The notes beneath the pieces are model-generated. The model was given only the letters and a program-made list of their open reading frames with translations, was not told the DNA's origin and searched no databases. From Desulfomonilaceae bacterium (GTDB lineage: Bacteria > Desulfobacterota > Desulfomonilia > Desulfomonilales > Desulfomonilaceae), in the NCBI GenBank assembly GCA_041662605.1, contig JBAZSD010000018.1, positions 1-64,000 of the forward strand: DNA of 64,000 nucleotides, given 5' to 3'. The position numbers and the translations under genes were made by a program. This document shows positions 44,230 through 52,839 of this stretch, in pieces (position 1 is the first letter of the stretch; the number at the start of each line of letters is the position of its first letter).

Positions 44230-45065
44230 CCCCCGAGCCTGGAATAGGCAAGGTCTTTTTCACCAAGGTAAGCCTTTATCACTCGCTCGTCTGTTCTTAT
44301 TTCCTGAGGCTTCCCTTCCGCTATTTTTACCCCGAAATCCAGAACCGACACACGATCCGAAATGTCCATGACCACGCCCATGTCGTGTTCGATAAGAATT
44401 ATGGTTACTCCCCATTCCTCATGAATATCCAGAATGAATCGGGCCATGTCCTCTGTTTCTTCAAGGTTCATCCCTGTAACAGGTTCATCCAGAAGCAGCA
44501 ACCTCGGTTTCATCGCCAGGGCCCGAGCCAGTTCAACCCTCTTTTGAAGACCATACGGGAGAGTTCCGACTTTCTTCTTGCGAATGCTCTCTATCTCCAG
44601 CAGATCAATGATCGTTTCTTCGATCTCCTTCCTCAATTTCAGCTCAGTGCGTTGCGCTTTTCCAAAATAATAGCCAGCCGAGAGCATCCCGGTTTTCAAG
44701 TGGACATGATTTCCCAGTTTGATGTTGTCAATGACGCTCATCCCCTTGAACAGTTCCACGTTCTGAAAAGTCCTTGCGATACCGAGAGCCGCTATATCAT
44801 GTGTTTTCCGTTTTGTTATGTCCTGTCCTTCAAAAAAAAGTCTTCCCTTTTCCGGATGATAGAATCTGTTTACACAATTCAGTAAACACGTTTTCCCGGC
44901 TCCATTCGGTCCAATGATCGAGAAAATTTCACCGCTGTAAACCTCGAGAGATACGTCAGTCAACACATGAACACCGCCAAACTTGAGAAACAGACTTTCA
45001 AGTTTCAGCAGGCTCTGGTTTGAATTATCTGAAACGACACTGGTCATAGGTTCGGGCACACTCAC
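44226..45065 (-). CDS. livG: Branched-chain amino-acid-type ABC transporter ATPase LivG
   Basis: 279 residues: Walker A GPNGAGKTC, signature-region LPYGLQKRVELARAL, Walker B LLLLDEPVTGMNLEE and IEHDMGVVMDISDR. About 25 residues at the N-terminus precede the ATPase core. It is placed two bases after the acyl-CoA ligase gene. Confidence 0.92.
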   Translation of the reverse strand: MSVPEPMTSVVSDNSNQSLLKLESLFLKFGGVHVLTDVSLEVYSGEIFSIIGPNGAGKTCLLNCVNRFYHPEKGRLFFEGQDITKRKTHDIAALGIARTFQNVELFKGMSVIDNIKLGNHVHLKTGMLSAGYYFGKAQRTELKLRKEIEETIIDLLEIESIRKKKVGTLPYGLQKRVELARALAMKPRLLLLDEPVTGMNLEETEDMARFILDIHEEWGVTIILIEHDMGVVMDISDRVSVLDFGVKIAEGKPQEIRTDERVIKAYLGEKDLAYSRLGG

Positions 45066-45067
45066 TA

Positions 45068-46966
45068 TTAGGGTTCCGGAACGGTTTTAATCTGGACTGA
45101 AGTTTGCATACGGAAAGCCTTACCGTCCCGGTATTTGATGTCTGACGTTACTTCAAGCTTGTCGTTGTCGCCATAAATCGCTTCAATCAACTGGGAATAT
45201 CGTTCTTCAACAACTGAGCGCCTCACCTTTCTGGTTCTTGTCATCTCATCGTCATCGGCGTCCAGTTCCTTGTGCAACGTGACGAATTTCCTTACCCAGG
45301 CGGCCTTTGGCAGAGACTTGTTGATAACGCTGATTTCCTGAGCCACCAGCTCGTACACCTCCTCTTTTTGGGAGAGGTCCGTATAGGTGGTATAAGTCAT
45401 TTTACGGCTTTCCGCCCATTTACCCACATTAGCCATGTCAATGTTGATCATGGCCCCGACAAACGGCCGGTCTTTACCAACAACAACCGCTTCTCCGATG
45501 TATAGGCTGAACTTAAGCTTGTTTTCGATGAGTTGAGGAGAAAACTTTGACCCGTCGGACAGGCGCATAACATCTTTCATTCTGTCTACCATGACCAGAT
45601 GGCCATCTTCGTCAAATAATCCGTGATCACCGGAATGCAGCCAGCCGTCTATAAGTGTCCTTGTGGTAGCTTCCTCGTCTTTATAATATCCGACAAAAAC
45701 AGTATCACCCTTGGTGAGTATTTCACCTGTATCGGAAATTTGGATCTCAACGCCGGGTATAGGCTTTCCTACTGTGCTCAGTTTGATATCGCCATTTCTG
45801 TGTCCGACGCTGATGCCGGAAGTTTCCGTTTGGCCGTACAGTTGTTTGATGTTAACGCCCAGGGCCTGAAAAAGATTGAATATCTCTGGTCCAAGCGCAG
45901 CGCCGCCAGTGTAGACGTTTCGCAAGTGTCCAAGGCCGAGGTAATTCTTGAGAGACCGGAACAGACAGAGATGGCACAATTTGTAGAGCAGATTAAAGAT
46001 AGCCGGAGGTTTCCTGTTGGCTAAGCGGTATTCGGCCATCTTGAACCCAACAGGCATGCAAACCTTGTAAAACCATCTTTTGATCCAAATAGCGTCCTGA
46101 ATTTTGACCTGGATATCAGAGCAGATTTTTTCCCAGAATCGAGGTGGAGCGAAAAGTATGTTCGGTCCCACTTCCCGTATGTTTTCCGCTACTGTTTCTG
46201 GTCTTTCCGGGAAATTGACCGTGAACCCCTTGTAAAGGTTCCAGGAAACAGCGGTCATCTGCTCGCCGATCCATGGCAGAGGGAGAAACGAAACGTGGTT
46301 GTCTTCAGGATATGCCGGATCAATCTCGTCATAATTCGCGGCCATCCTCACCATGTTTTTGTGAGTCAACATTGCGCCTTTTGGAAGACCAGTGGTCCCA
46401 GATGTATAGGCTATCAGAGCAACTGTATGTTCAGTAATCCGTTCGAGGCGCGCGGAAAAATCTTCAGGATGTTTCCCGTTATATTCGCGGCCCATATCGC
46501 GAACATCCGACAAAGTCACAAACATTGACCAGTCATAATTCCGCATGCCCGTGGGGTCATCTACTATTATCTTCTTTATCCCAGGACATTCGTCCCGAAT
46601 TTCAAGAAACTTGTCGGCCTGTTCCTGATCTTCTACCACCAGATATGCGGCGTCGGAGTGATTAATTATGTGCTTGATCTGAGCGGCGCTACTGTCAGGG
46701 AAAATACCTACAGCAGCGCCACCCAATGTTTGAACCGACAGTTCACAATAGAGCCATTCAGGACGGTTGTCGCCCAGGATCGCCAGCTTCTCTCCTGATT
46801 CAAAACCCAAACAGACTAATCCAAGAGCGATATGGATCACGTTCTCGAAATAACCGGCCCACGTTACCGATTGCCATATCCCGAATTCCTTTTCACGCAG
46901 AGCGACCTTTGAAGTTCCATACTTCTCGGCGTTTCGCGCTAAAAGACCGGGTAAAGTCAACGACAT
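45068..46966 (-). CDS. Long-chain-type acyl-CoA synthetase inside the Liv operon
   Basis: 632 residues of the AMP-forming ligase family: A3 YTSGTTGLPKGAMLTHKN, A5 LYGQTETSG and A7/A8 SGDHGLFDEDGHLVMVDRMKD. It activates a carboxylic acid with ATP and CoA. Its place between the binding-protein gene and livG suggests the importer brings in a carboxylate (fatty, aromatic or branched acid) that this enzyme traps as CoA ester. Length is near the long-chain FadD15-like type. Confidence 0.9.
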   Translation of the reverse strand: MSLTLPGLLARNAEKYGTSKVALREKEFGIWQSVTWAGYFENVIHIALGLVCLGFESGEKLAILGDNRPEWLYCELSVQTLGGAAVGIFPDSSAAQIKHIINHSDAAYLVVEDQEQADKFLEIRDECPGIKKIIVDDPTGMRNYDWSMFVTLSDVRDMGREYNGKHPEDFSARLERITEHTVALIAYTSGTTGLPKGAMLTHKNMVRMAANYDEIDPAYPEDNHVSFLPLPWIGEQMTAVSWNLYKGFTVNFPERPETVAENIREVGPNILFAPPRFWEKICSDIQVKIQDAIWIKRWFYKVCMPVGFKMAEYRLANRKPPAIFNLLYKLCHLCLFRSLKNYLGLGHLRNVYTGGAALGPEIFNLFQALGVNIKQLYGQTETSGISVGHRNGDIKLSTVGKPIPGVEIQISDTGEILTKGDTVFVGYYKDEEATTRTLIDGWLHSGDHGLFDEDGHLVMVDRMKDVMRLSDGSKFSPQLIENKLKFSLYIGEAVVVGKDRPFVGAMINIDMANVGKWAESRKMTYTTYTDLSQKEEVYELVAQEISVINKSLPKAAWVRKFVTLHKELDADDDEMTRTRKVRRSVVEERYSQLIEAIYGDNDKLEVTSDIKYRDGKAFRMQTSVQIKTVPEP

Positions 46967-46973
46967 TATATTG

Positions 46974-48143
46974 CTACTCCACCGTAATCCAATCAGAAAC
47001 CGGCTCTAATATCTTTTTCTGTGTGTTCGCCTTCCAGACTCTCGCGACCGGGAATTTGTTATTCTTGATTGTGTATGGAGCGGAAAGACCGCCACTGTCG
47101 AAGTCTTTAAGTGACTGGAGGGCTTTTACCAATCCGGGTCCATTGAGTTCCCCTGCTTTATCCGCCCGTTTCAGGCACTCGACAAAGATCAGCCCTGTCA
47201 TAAAACTCTGCATATAGGAATTGTCCCGATAAGTTACCTTTGGATATTTCTTTGCTGTATACGCTTTGATCTTTTTGATCATGGGGACATCATCATTCCA
47301 CCAGTACATGTAGGGATTCACAGCCATATAGCCCTCCGCCATAGGACCGAGATTATCCACCACCATCTTTGAAGCGCCCCAGAAAGTTCCCATGAATTGG
47401 GTTTTCATGCCGAAATCTCTACACTGTTTGATGACTGTCTGGACCGGATCCACCACAAAGCCCTGGAAAATTACGAAGTCCGGATTCTTGCGTTTCATGT
47501 CTAAAACCTGCGATGTAACATCAACTGACCCTACCTGAGCGACTTCTTCGGCAACCAGATCAAGTTTCAGGGTCTTGCACATCTGTCTTGCCGCCTCGAT
47601 CGGGTCTTTTCCAAATTCGGTGTCGCTGTAGAAAAAGGCTACTTTTGCCCCCGGTTTTTCTTTGGCGATATACTTTAGCAATATCCCGAACATATCAGCA
47701 TATGTCGGACCCGGCACGAACATATAAGGATTTTCCTTGGGATCTGCCAGTTCACTGGAAAAAGACGTCGAGCTGTACAGAATCTTGTATCTATCCTTGA
47801 TTTCCGGAGACATCGCTTTGCCCAGGCCCGTGCTTTCTCCATACATGATCAGTGGATTGTCCCGCGACATGATTCGTTTGAATGCCGCAACAGCTACGTC
47901 CAACTGATACTGGCCGTCCTCCATGATGTATTTAATCTTCTTGCCGTTGATGCCGCCTTCTTCATTAGCGATCATCAGGGCGTCTTCAAGACCTGCATTG
48001 ATGTTTACGCCTGCAAACGCGAATCTGCCGGTGATCGGTTGTACCGCTCCCACCTTGATCTCGTCTTCCGCATAAGCAAAAGCTGAAAATGCGATCGCAA
48101 TTGCCAGAACCATCGCCGAAAACCAGAAGTGTCTCTTCTTCAT
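46974..48143 (-). CDS. Periplasmic substrate-binding protein of the Liv-type transporter
   Basis: 389 residues: signal peptide ending AYAEDE, then the Peripla_BP_6 fold (IKVGAVQPITGRFAFAGVNI, GGINGKKIKYIMEDGQ). The ligand is unknown; linkage with an acyl-CoA ligase favours an organic acid over leucine. First of the block transcribed with the ligase and the two ATPases. Confidence 0.88.
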   Translation of the reverse strand: MKKRHFWFSAMVLAIAIAFSAFAYAEDEIKVGAVQPITGRFAFAGVNINAGLEDALMIANEEGGINGKKIKYIMEDGQYQLDVAVAAFKRIMSRDNPLIMYGESTGLGKAMSPEIKDRYKILYSSTSFSSELADPKENPYMFVPGPTYADMFGILLKYIAKEKPGAKVAFFYSDTEFGKDPIEAARQMCKTLKLDLVAEEVAQVGSVDVTSQVLDMKRKNPDFVIFQGFVVDPVQTVIKQCRDFGMKTQFMGTFWGASKMVVDNLGPMAEGYMAVNPYMYWWNDDVPMIKKIKAYTAKKYPKVTYRDNSYMQSFMTGLIFVECLKRADKAGELNGPGLVKALQSLKDFDSGGLSAPYTIKNNKFPVARVWKANTQKKILEPVSDWITVE

Positions 48144-48283
48144 TCTTTGCTCTCCTTTTCTTGTTTGAAGGTCAATTTTGAGAAGCTCTACTTAATGATC
48201 AACACCTATTCACAACGGTTACGTCTGGTCAGGACGCTCAAATCAATGCTTGAAGCGACAATTCATCGGTCGAAAATCCAGTT

Positions 48284-49339
48284 TCAGTTCGAAAAAGGCC
48301 AAAGCAGGAAGAAGTTCTTGATACGATGCCAAATTTCCGCCAGCCCATGAGGTTCCAGGACCAGGAAGGTCACGATCATGCCACCAAAGATTATTTCCTT
48401 CAGCGGGATGAAAAATTGGTCCAACCCAGGGAATAGCTGTTTGGCGGAACTTACGAAAATGTTTAGAAGCTCCGGGGTGAGCGTCATGAATATGGCTCCA
48501 AAGATGGAACCCAGAACACTACCAAGGCCCCCGACTATAACCATGGCCAGATACTGGATAGAGAGGGAGAATGGAAAATGTTCCGGAGTTACAACCTTGA
48601 TGAATCCCACCCAAAGGCTTCCTGCAATACCGGCGAAAAAAGAGCTGAGAGCAAAAGCGGCCAATTTGTAGCGGAACAGGTTAATTCCTATTATCTCGGC
48701 CGCAAGATCGCGATCGCGAATTGCCACAAAAGCTCTACCCCATTTTGTTCTTACAAGATTTCTGGCAAAACCGACCGTAAGGATTACAAGGACAAGGGTT
48801 ATAAAATAGTAACTCTTTTCAGTGTCGAATACGAAATCCCCGATCCTGGGAGCTGGCACGTTTATCCCACGGATTCCATGAGTCATTGATTCCCAATGCA
48901 CAAACACGAACTCCAGGATAAATTGCGCCGCCAGGGTGGCAATGCATAGGTAAAGGCCTTTAACCCGCAAAGACGGGATCCCAATAATTAATCCCATTCC
49001 TGCGGACACGAACCCCGCTATTGGCATTGCAAACCAGAAGGGCATATCGAGACGGGTAACAAGTATCGCTGTCGCATAACCGCCAACACCGACAAATGCG
49101 GCGTGTCCAAGGGAAATTTGACCCGTAAATCCGGTGAGGAGGTTTAAACCTACAGCCCCTATAATGGCAATGCCTATCAAATTCATGATGTACAGAACAT
49201 AGGAGCTTGCGACAAAAGGTGTGATAATGAGCAAAACAAAGAGAACTGCGAGGCAAATCCTTACAAACAGACTCTGAAAGATTTCTTCGTCTTCACGATA
49301 GGATTCTTTAAAATCTCCACAACGCATATCGGTCCTCAA
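48284..49339 (-). CDS. livM: ABC permease LivM
   Basis: 351 residues with about nine or ten membrane helices and LivM signatures: GAVGLNLLTGFTGQISLGHAAF, RVKGLYLCIATLAAQFI and GGLGSVLGSIFGA. It forms the inner-membrane channel with LivH, 18 bases upstream. Confidence 0.92.
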   Translation of the reverse strand: MRTDMRCGDFKESYREDEEIFQSLFVRICLAVLFVLLIITPFVASSYVLYIMNLIGIAIIGAVGLNLLTGFTGQISLGHAAFVGVGGYATAILVTRLDMPFWFAMPIAGFVSAGMGLIIGIPSLRVKGLYLCIATLAAQFILEFVFVHWESMTHGIRGINVPAPRIGDFVFDTEKSYYFITLVLVILTVGFARNLVRTKWGRAFVAIRDRDLAAEIIGINLFRYKLAAFALSSFFAGIAGSLWVGFIKVVTPEHFPFSLSIQYLAMVIVGGLGSVLGSIFGAIFMTLTPELLNIFVSSAKQLFPGLDQFFIPLKEIIFGGMIVTFLVLEPHGLAEIWHRIKNFFLLWPFSN

Positions 49340-49357
49340 ACACGACTAACTGAATGT

Positions 49358-50251
49358 CTAGACTCTCTCAATGAGTGGTTTCCCGAATATCCCATAAGGC
49401 CTGATCATTATGATCAGAACCAATATTATAAACGGGGCGACTTCTTTCACGCCGCCACCGAACATGGAGTCAAGATAAACACCTGCGAAATTCTCAAGGA
49501 CGCCAATTATGAATCCGCCGACTATTGCCCCGATGATGCTGTCCAGGCCGCCCAGGATTATTACCGAGAGAACCTTTAGGCCAATGTGTCCCAAATGAAT
49601 GCTTATTCCGTTGATGTTCCCGATAATTATTCCGCCCAAAGCCGCAGTGATGGCAGCGAAGCTCCAGGAAAGAGCAAACACCCTCTTTACGCTGATCCCC
49701 ATCGAAAGAGCAGCCTGTTGATTGGCCGCTGTGGCGCGCATCGCCAAACCGGTTCTTGTGTAGCGGAATATAACGGTGAAAACCACGGTGCAGATAACAG
49801 CGAAAATAAACCCCCATAAAAGACCTGAAGGAACAATAGCGAAGCCCAGATCCAAAGGAGTGGGCGGGAAAACCTGAGGAAATGTTCTGAATTGTGGAGA
49901 CCAGATCATGTGCGTGACGCCCTTTAACACGCTCGCAAGACCTATGGTAACCATGATAACGGATATGATCGGTTCGCCGATAAGTGGTCTTAACGCTATT
50001 CTCTCGGTCAAAGCTCCGAGACTGGCAGCGAAGATCATGGTAACAAAAAGAGCGACGCCAAATGGCGCCGACAGTTCTGTCAAGACGGTCAGGCATACAA
50101 ATGCGCCTAAGGTCATGAATTCGCCTGTGGCCAAATTCAGTACGCTCGTGGCCTTGTAAATCAGGACGAATCCAAGAGCGATCAAGCCATATACGCCGCC
50201 TGCCGCTATGCCGCTGACAAGAATCTGAGGAATTATGTCCACTTGTTCCAC
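49358..50251 (-). CDS. livH: ABC permease LivH
   Basis: 297 residues, about eight membrane helices, with family patterns SGIAAGGVYGLIALGFVLIY, NLATGEFMTLGAF, and ILGGLDSIIGAIVGGFIIG. First gene of the operon; the promoter must lie in the 50252-50575 gap. Confidence 0.92.
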   Translation of the reverse strand: MEQVDIIPQILVSGIAAGGVYGLIALGFVLIYKATSVLNLATGEFMTLGAFVCLTVLTELSAPFGVALFVTMIFAASLGALTERIALRPLIGEPIISVIMVTIGLASVLKGVTHMIWSPQFRTFPQVFPPTPLDLGFAIVPSGLLWGFIFAVICTVVFTVIFRYTRTGLAMRATAANQQAALSMGISVKRVFALSWSFAAITAALGGIIIGNINGISIHLGHIGLKVLSVIILGGLDSIIGAIVGGFIIGVLENFAGVYLDSMFGGGVKEVAPFIILVLIIMIRPYGIFGKPLIERV

Positions 50252-50575
50252 CTCAGGGAGCGCTTGGAAATGAAAAATCAGTATGTCGCCGCAATTAATG
50301 AAAGACTGGACTCAATGACGAAACGAAACCAATCACGCAATCAGGACTGTTTATATGATTCGGGATTGACCCGAATAACTATTCTGGTTGTAGATCCTTG
50401 GTCTGTAGTTCGGGTAAGCTTGACTTTCTGCGTTTGAAACTATTGGATTCATAATTGATAGAGTAAATGTGTCGGGAATTCAAGATTTTTCTTTACGGAG
50501 AGATTAAATCGGGTTGTAAGAGACCTCCAAATGAACTAGATTTTGGCAGTGAGGCTCAATAATAAGGGGGTAAAG
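50252..50575. other. Divergent promoter region between livH and the SIS gene
   Basis: About 324 bases without a gene. It should contain outward promoters for livH (minus) and the GmhA-like gene (plus). Its most notable feature is the perfect inverted repeat ATTCGGG-ATTGA-CCCGAAT at 50358-50376. Confidence 0.5.
50358..50376. promoter_or_regulatory. Inverted repeat, candidate operator of the Liv operon
   Basis: ATTCGGG-ATTGA-CCCGAAT has perfect 7-bp arms with a 5-bp centre, about 107 bases upstream of the livH start. The size suits a dimeric TetR- or GntR-type repressor. No regulator gene is in the window. Confidence 0.45.
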
Positions 50576-51166
50576 GTGAAAAACACTGCTTGCAAATGCG
50601 AATCGCCTAAAGATTACGCCAAAGATTATGTCAAACGGCTGATTGCTTTACTCAACAACCTGAACCTGGAGGAAGTCGAAAAAGTGGTTCAGTTGTTTCT
50701 GGACGCCAGAGAAAAAGGAGCCACAATCTTTTTCCTGGGAAACGGGGGGAGCGCCGCGACCGCGTGCCACTTTTCAAACGACATGGGAGTATGCGCATCT
50801 CCGGAGGGCAAGAAGCCGTTCCGGGCCATTAGCCTTGCGGCGAACATGGCCTATGTAACTTGTCTGGGTAACGACATTGGATATGAGAACATATTTGTAG
50901 GACAACTCCGGAATTTAATGCGTCCCGGAGACATTGTGGTCGGTATTTCCGCAAGCGGGAACTCCCCTAACGCTGTAAACGCACTCGATTACGCAAATCA
51001 GAATGGCGCGACATCTGTCGCTATAGTGGGTTTTCACGGAGGGGTCATGAAAAGAAGGGCGCAATATGTAATTCATATCGAATCCGACAGGGGAGAGTAC
51101 GGACCCGTCGAAGACGTGCACATGGCCCTGGATCATCTTATTTCAACATATCTAGCGCAAGTATAA
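50576..51166 (+). CDS. SIS-domain phosphosugar isomerase (GmhA-like)
   Basis: 196 residues from GTG 50576, preceded by AAGGGGGT at proper spacing; an upstream TTG at 50543 lacks such a site. The single SIS domain shows FLGNGGSAATACHFSNDMG, VGISASGNSPNAVNALDYA and EDVHMALDHLIS, matching sedoheptulose-7-phosphate isomerase, the first step of LPS heptose synthesis. Related SIS proteins with other sugar substrates cannot be excluded. Confidence 0.8.
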   Translation: MKNTACKCESPKDYAKDYVKRLIALLNNLNLEEVEKVVQLFLDAREKGATIFFLGNGGSAATACHFSNDMGVCASPEGKKPFRAISLAANMAYVTCLGNDIGYENIFVGQLRNLMRPGDIVVGISASGNSPNAVNALDYANQNGATSVAIVGFHGGVMKRRAQYVIHIESDRGEYGPVEDVHMALDHLISTYLAQV

Positions 51167-51171
51167 GTTTC

Positions 51172-51191
51172 ACCCTCGATATATCGAGGGT
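51172..51191. terminator. Perfect 20-bp palindrome between convergent genes
   Basis: ACCCTCGATATATCGAGGGT is its own reverse complement. It lies six bases after the SIS gene stop and upstream of the 3' end of the convergent small gene. A hairpin that stops or stabilises transcripts from both sides is plausible, but no U-run follows on either strand. Confidence 0.45.
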
Positions 51192-51247
51192 CAGAAATCA
51201 ACCCAAAATTTGGCTCGTGTATAAACCACACTTTGAGTAGAATGATG

Positions 51248-51541
51248 TCATGGTTCTAGGTAGATCGGAGCGCCAAGTTCCTGAATACGGAAATTCTCAA
51301 ACACATGATGACCGTCATAGTCAAGAACGCGCAAGTCACTCTCCTGGTGAAGGTCTCCCATCACCGCATTGAAGTGGCGCCCATACTTTTGTTTAAGGAG
51401 TTCTACCGGGACCCCATAAGCTACAAACTTCTTCACGCCGTTGGTCTTGAGCTGCCCTACCAGTCGTTCGTCGGTAAGAGAATCGTATGAAGTGAGGATC
51501 AAGATCGGTCCGGAACCCGTAAAAAAGATTCCCGCTTTCAT
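51248..51541 (-). CDS. Small conserved cytosolic protein of unknown function
   Basis: 97 residues: MKAGIFFTGSGPILILTSYD, then a helix and YGVPVELLKQKYGRHFNAVM, DLRVLDYDGHHVFENF. The pattern (Gly-rich start, 'DLRVLDYDG') matches a small protein I recall from other Desulfobacterota. GGAGGG sits before the ATG. No function is known. Confidence 0.65.
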   Translation of the reverse strand: MKAGIFFTGSGPILILTSYDSLTDERLVGQLKTNGVKKFVAYGVPVELLKQKYGRHFNAVMGDLHQESDLRVLDYDGHHVFENFRIQELGAPIYLEP

Positions 51542-51744
51542 GGGACACCCTCCTTTCGTAGGCTAGAAAGATGTTCTGCCTCAATTCAATCCTTATTCTT
51601 TTTTCTTAGACACTTATTTGAACAAAGAGTTCATTTCGGGCATCTTCTTGAAATGTTACGGAAACATGGTAGAGTTCAGTTCCCCTACCCAAAGGGCTTC
51701 CCAACTCTACAAGGGAAAGATTGAGAAACTGGCTGGAGAGGTTC

Positions 51745-52839
51745 ATGAAGTTTGTTCACACCGCTGACTGGCAGATCGGCATGAGAGCTGATTCGATAGG
51801 AGATCGCGCTCCCCGGGTTAGGGAGGAACGTCTAGCGGCCGCCAGGCGAGTCATGGACGTGGCCAAGTCAGAGAACGCTGATTTCATATTAGTCGCGGGT
51901 GATATCTTTGAAGACAACGCAGTGGACCGGAGGTTGGTCCAAAAGGTCGCAGACATACTTCGATCATTTCCCGGGCCGGTCCTGATCATTCCAGGCAATC
52001 ACGACCCCTTGCTTCCTGGCTCGGTGTGGGAACACCCGGCCTGGGGGGCGCCTAATGTTACAGTGCTCAGGGAGGAGGGATGTATTGAAATCGCTGAGGC
52101 GTTAGTCTATCCATGCCCGCTTAAAGAAAAGCGATCTACTGCCAACCCCACGGCATGGATACCAAAAGAAGATGTCGGCCGTATCAGAATAGGACTGGCC
52201 CACGGAACTGTCGAAGGCATTCGTCAGGATGAGCCTGATTCCCCGATCCCAAGAGACGCTCCCCAACGGACAGGGTTGGACTATCTGGCTATAGGCCACT
52301 GGCATTCTTTCGCTTCATACCCCGACTCTGATGGAAATGTCCGGATGGCCTATTCTGGAACGCATGAAACCACCAAATTCGGCGAACGTGACAGCGGTAA
52401 TGTTTTAGTAGTTGAAATAGAATCCCATGGGAAGGCGCCCAAGATAAGGCCGGTCAAATCAGGTGGTCTAAACTGGATTTCTGTTGCCGAAGAATTGATC
52501 AAACAGGGAGACATAAAGCGCCTGAAGGATGCGCTTGAATCGTTGGCCAGTCCTTTCCAGACTCTGATTCAGTTAACCATATCCGGTATTTTGAACATGG
52601 AGGAACGATCGGAGTTGGAGCACATTGAGCAGATGCTTGAGTCGAGGTTTTTCTGGAGTGACATCGACTCCTGCCAATTGAAGGCCGCTCCTACCGATTG
52701 TTCATGGATCGACGATCTTGGACAGGGTGTCATTCAACAAGCCGCCCTTCGTCTGTTACAGGACTCTGAAAATAGGCCGGAAGTTACGCAGTTAGCCCTA
52801 TCGCGACTTTACACCATAGTAAAGGGGGTCCCGAAATGA
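51745..52839 (+). CDS. SbcD/Mre11-like DNA repair exonuclease
   Basis: 364 residues from ATG 51745, chosen because GGAGAGG precedes it and MKFVHTADWQIG is the family start. Metallophosphoesterase motifs are all present: HTADWQIG, VAGDIFED, IPGNHDPL, LAHGT and GHWHS. It forms a complex with the ATPase encoded four bases in overlap downstream to cut hairpins and process broken DNA ends. Confidence 0.88.
   Translation: MKFVHTADWQIGMRADSIGDRAPRVREERLAAARRVMDVAKSENADFILVAGDIFEDNAVDRRLVQKVADILRSFPGPVLIIPGNHDPLLPGSVWEHPAWGAPNVTVLREEGCIEIAEALVYPCPLKEKRSTANPTAWIPKEDVGRIRIGLAHGTVEGIRQDEPDSPIPRDAPQRTGLDYLAIGHWHSFASYPDSDGNVRMAYSGTHETTKFGERDSGNVLVVEIESHGKAPKIRPVKSGGLNWISVAEELIKQGDIKRLKDALESLASPFQTLIQLTISGILNMEERSELEHIEQMLESRFFWSDIDSCQLKAAPTDCSWIDDLGQGVIQQAALRLLQDSENRPEVTQLALSRLYTIVKGVPK

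Noticed and set aside
51172..51191. Classical rho-independent terminator
   Set aside because: The stem is perfect but no T-run follows on either strand, so it is kept only as a palindrome with possible terminator role.
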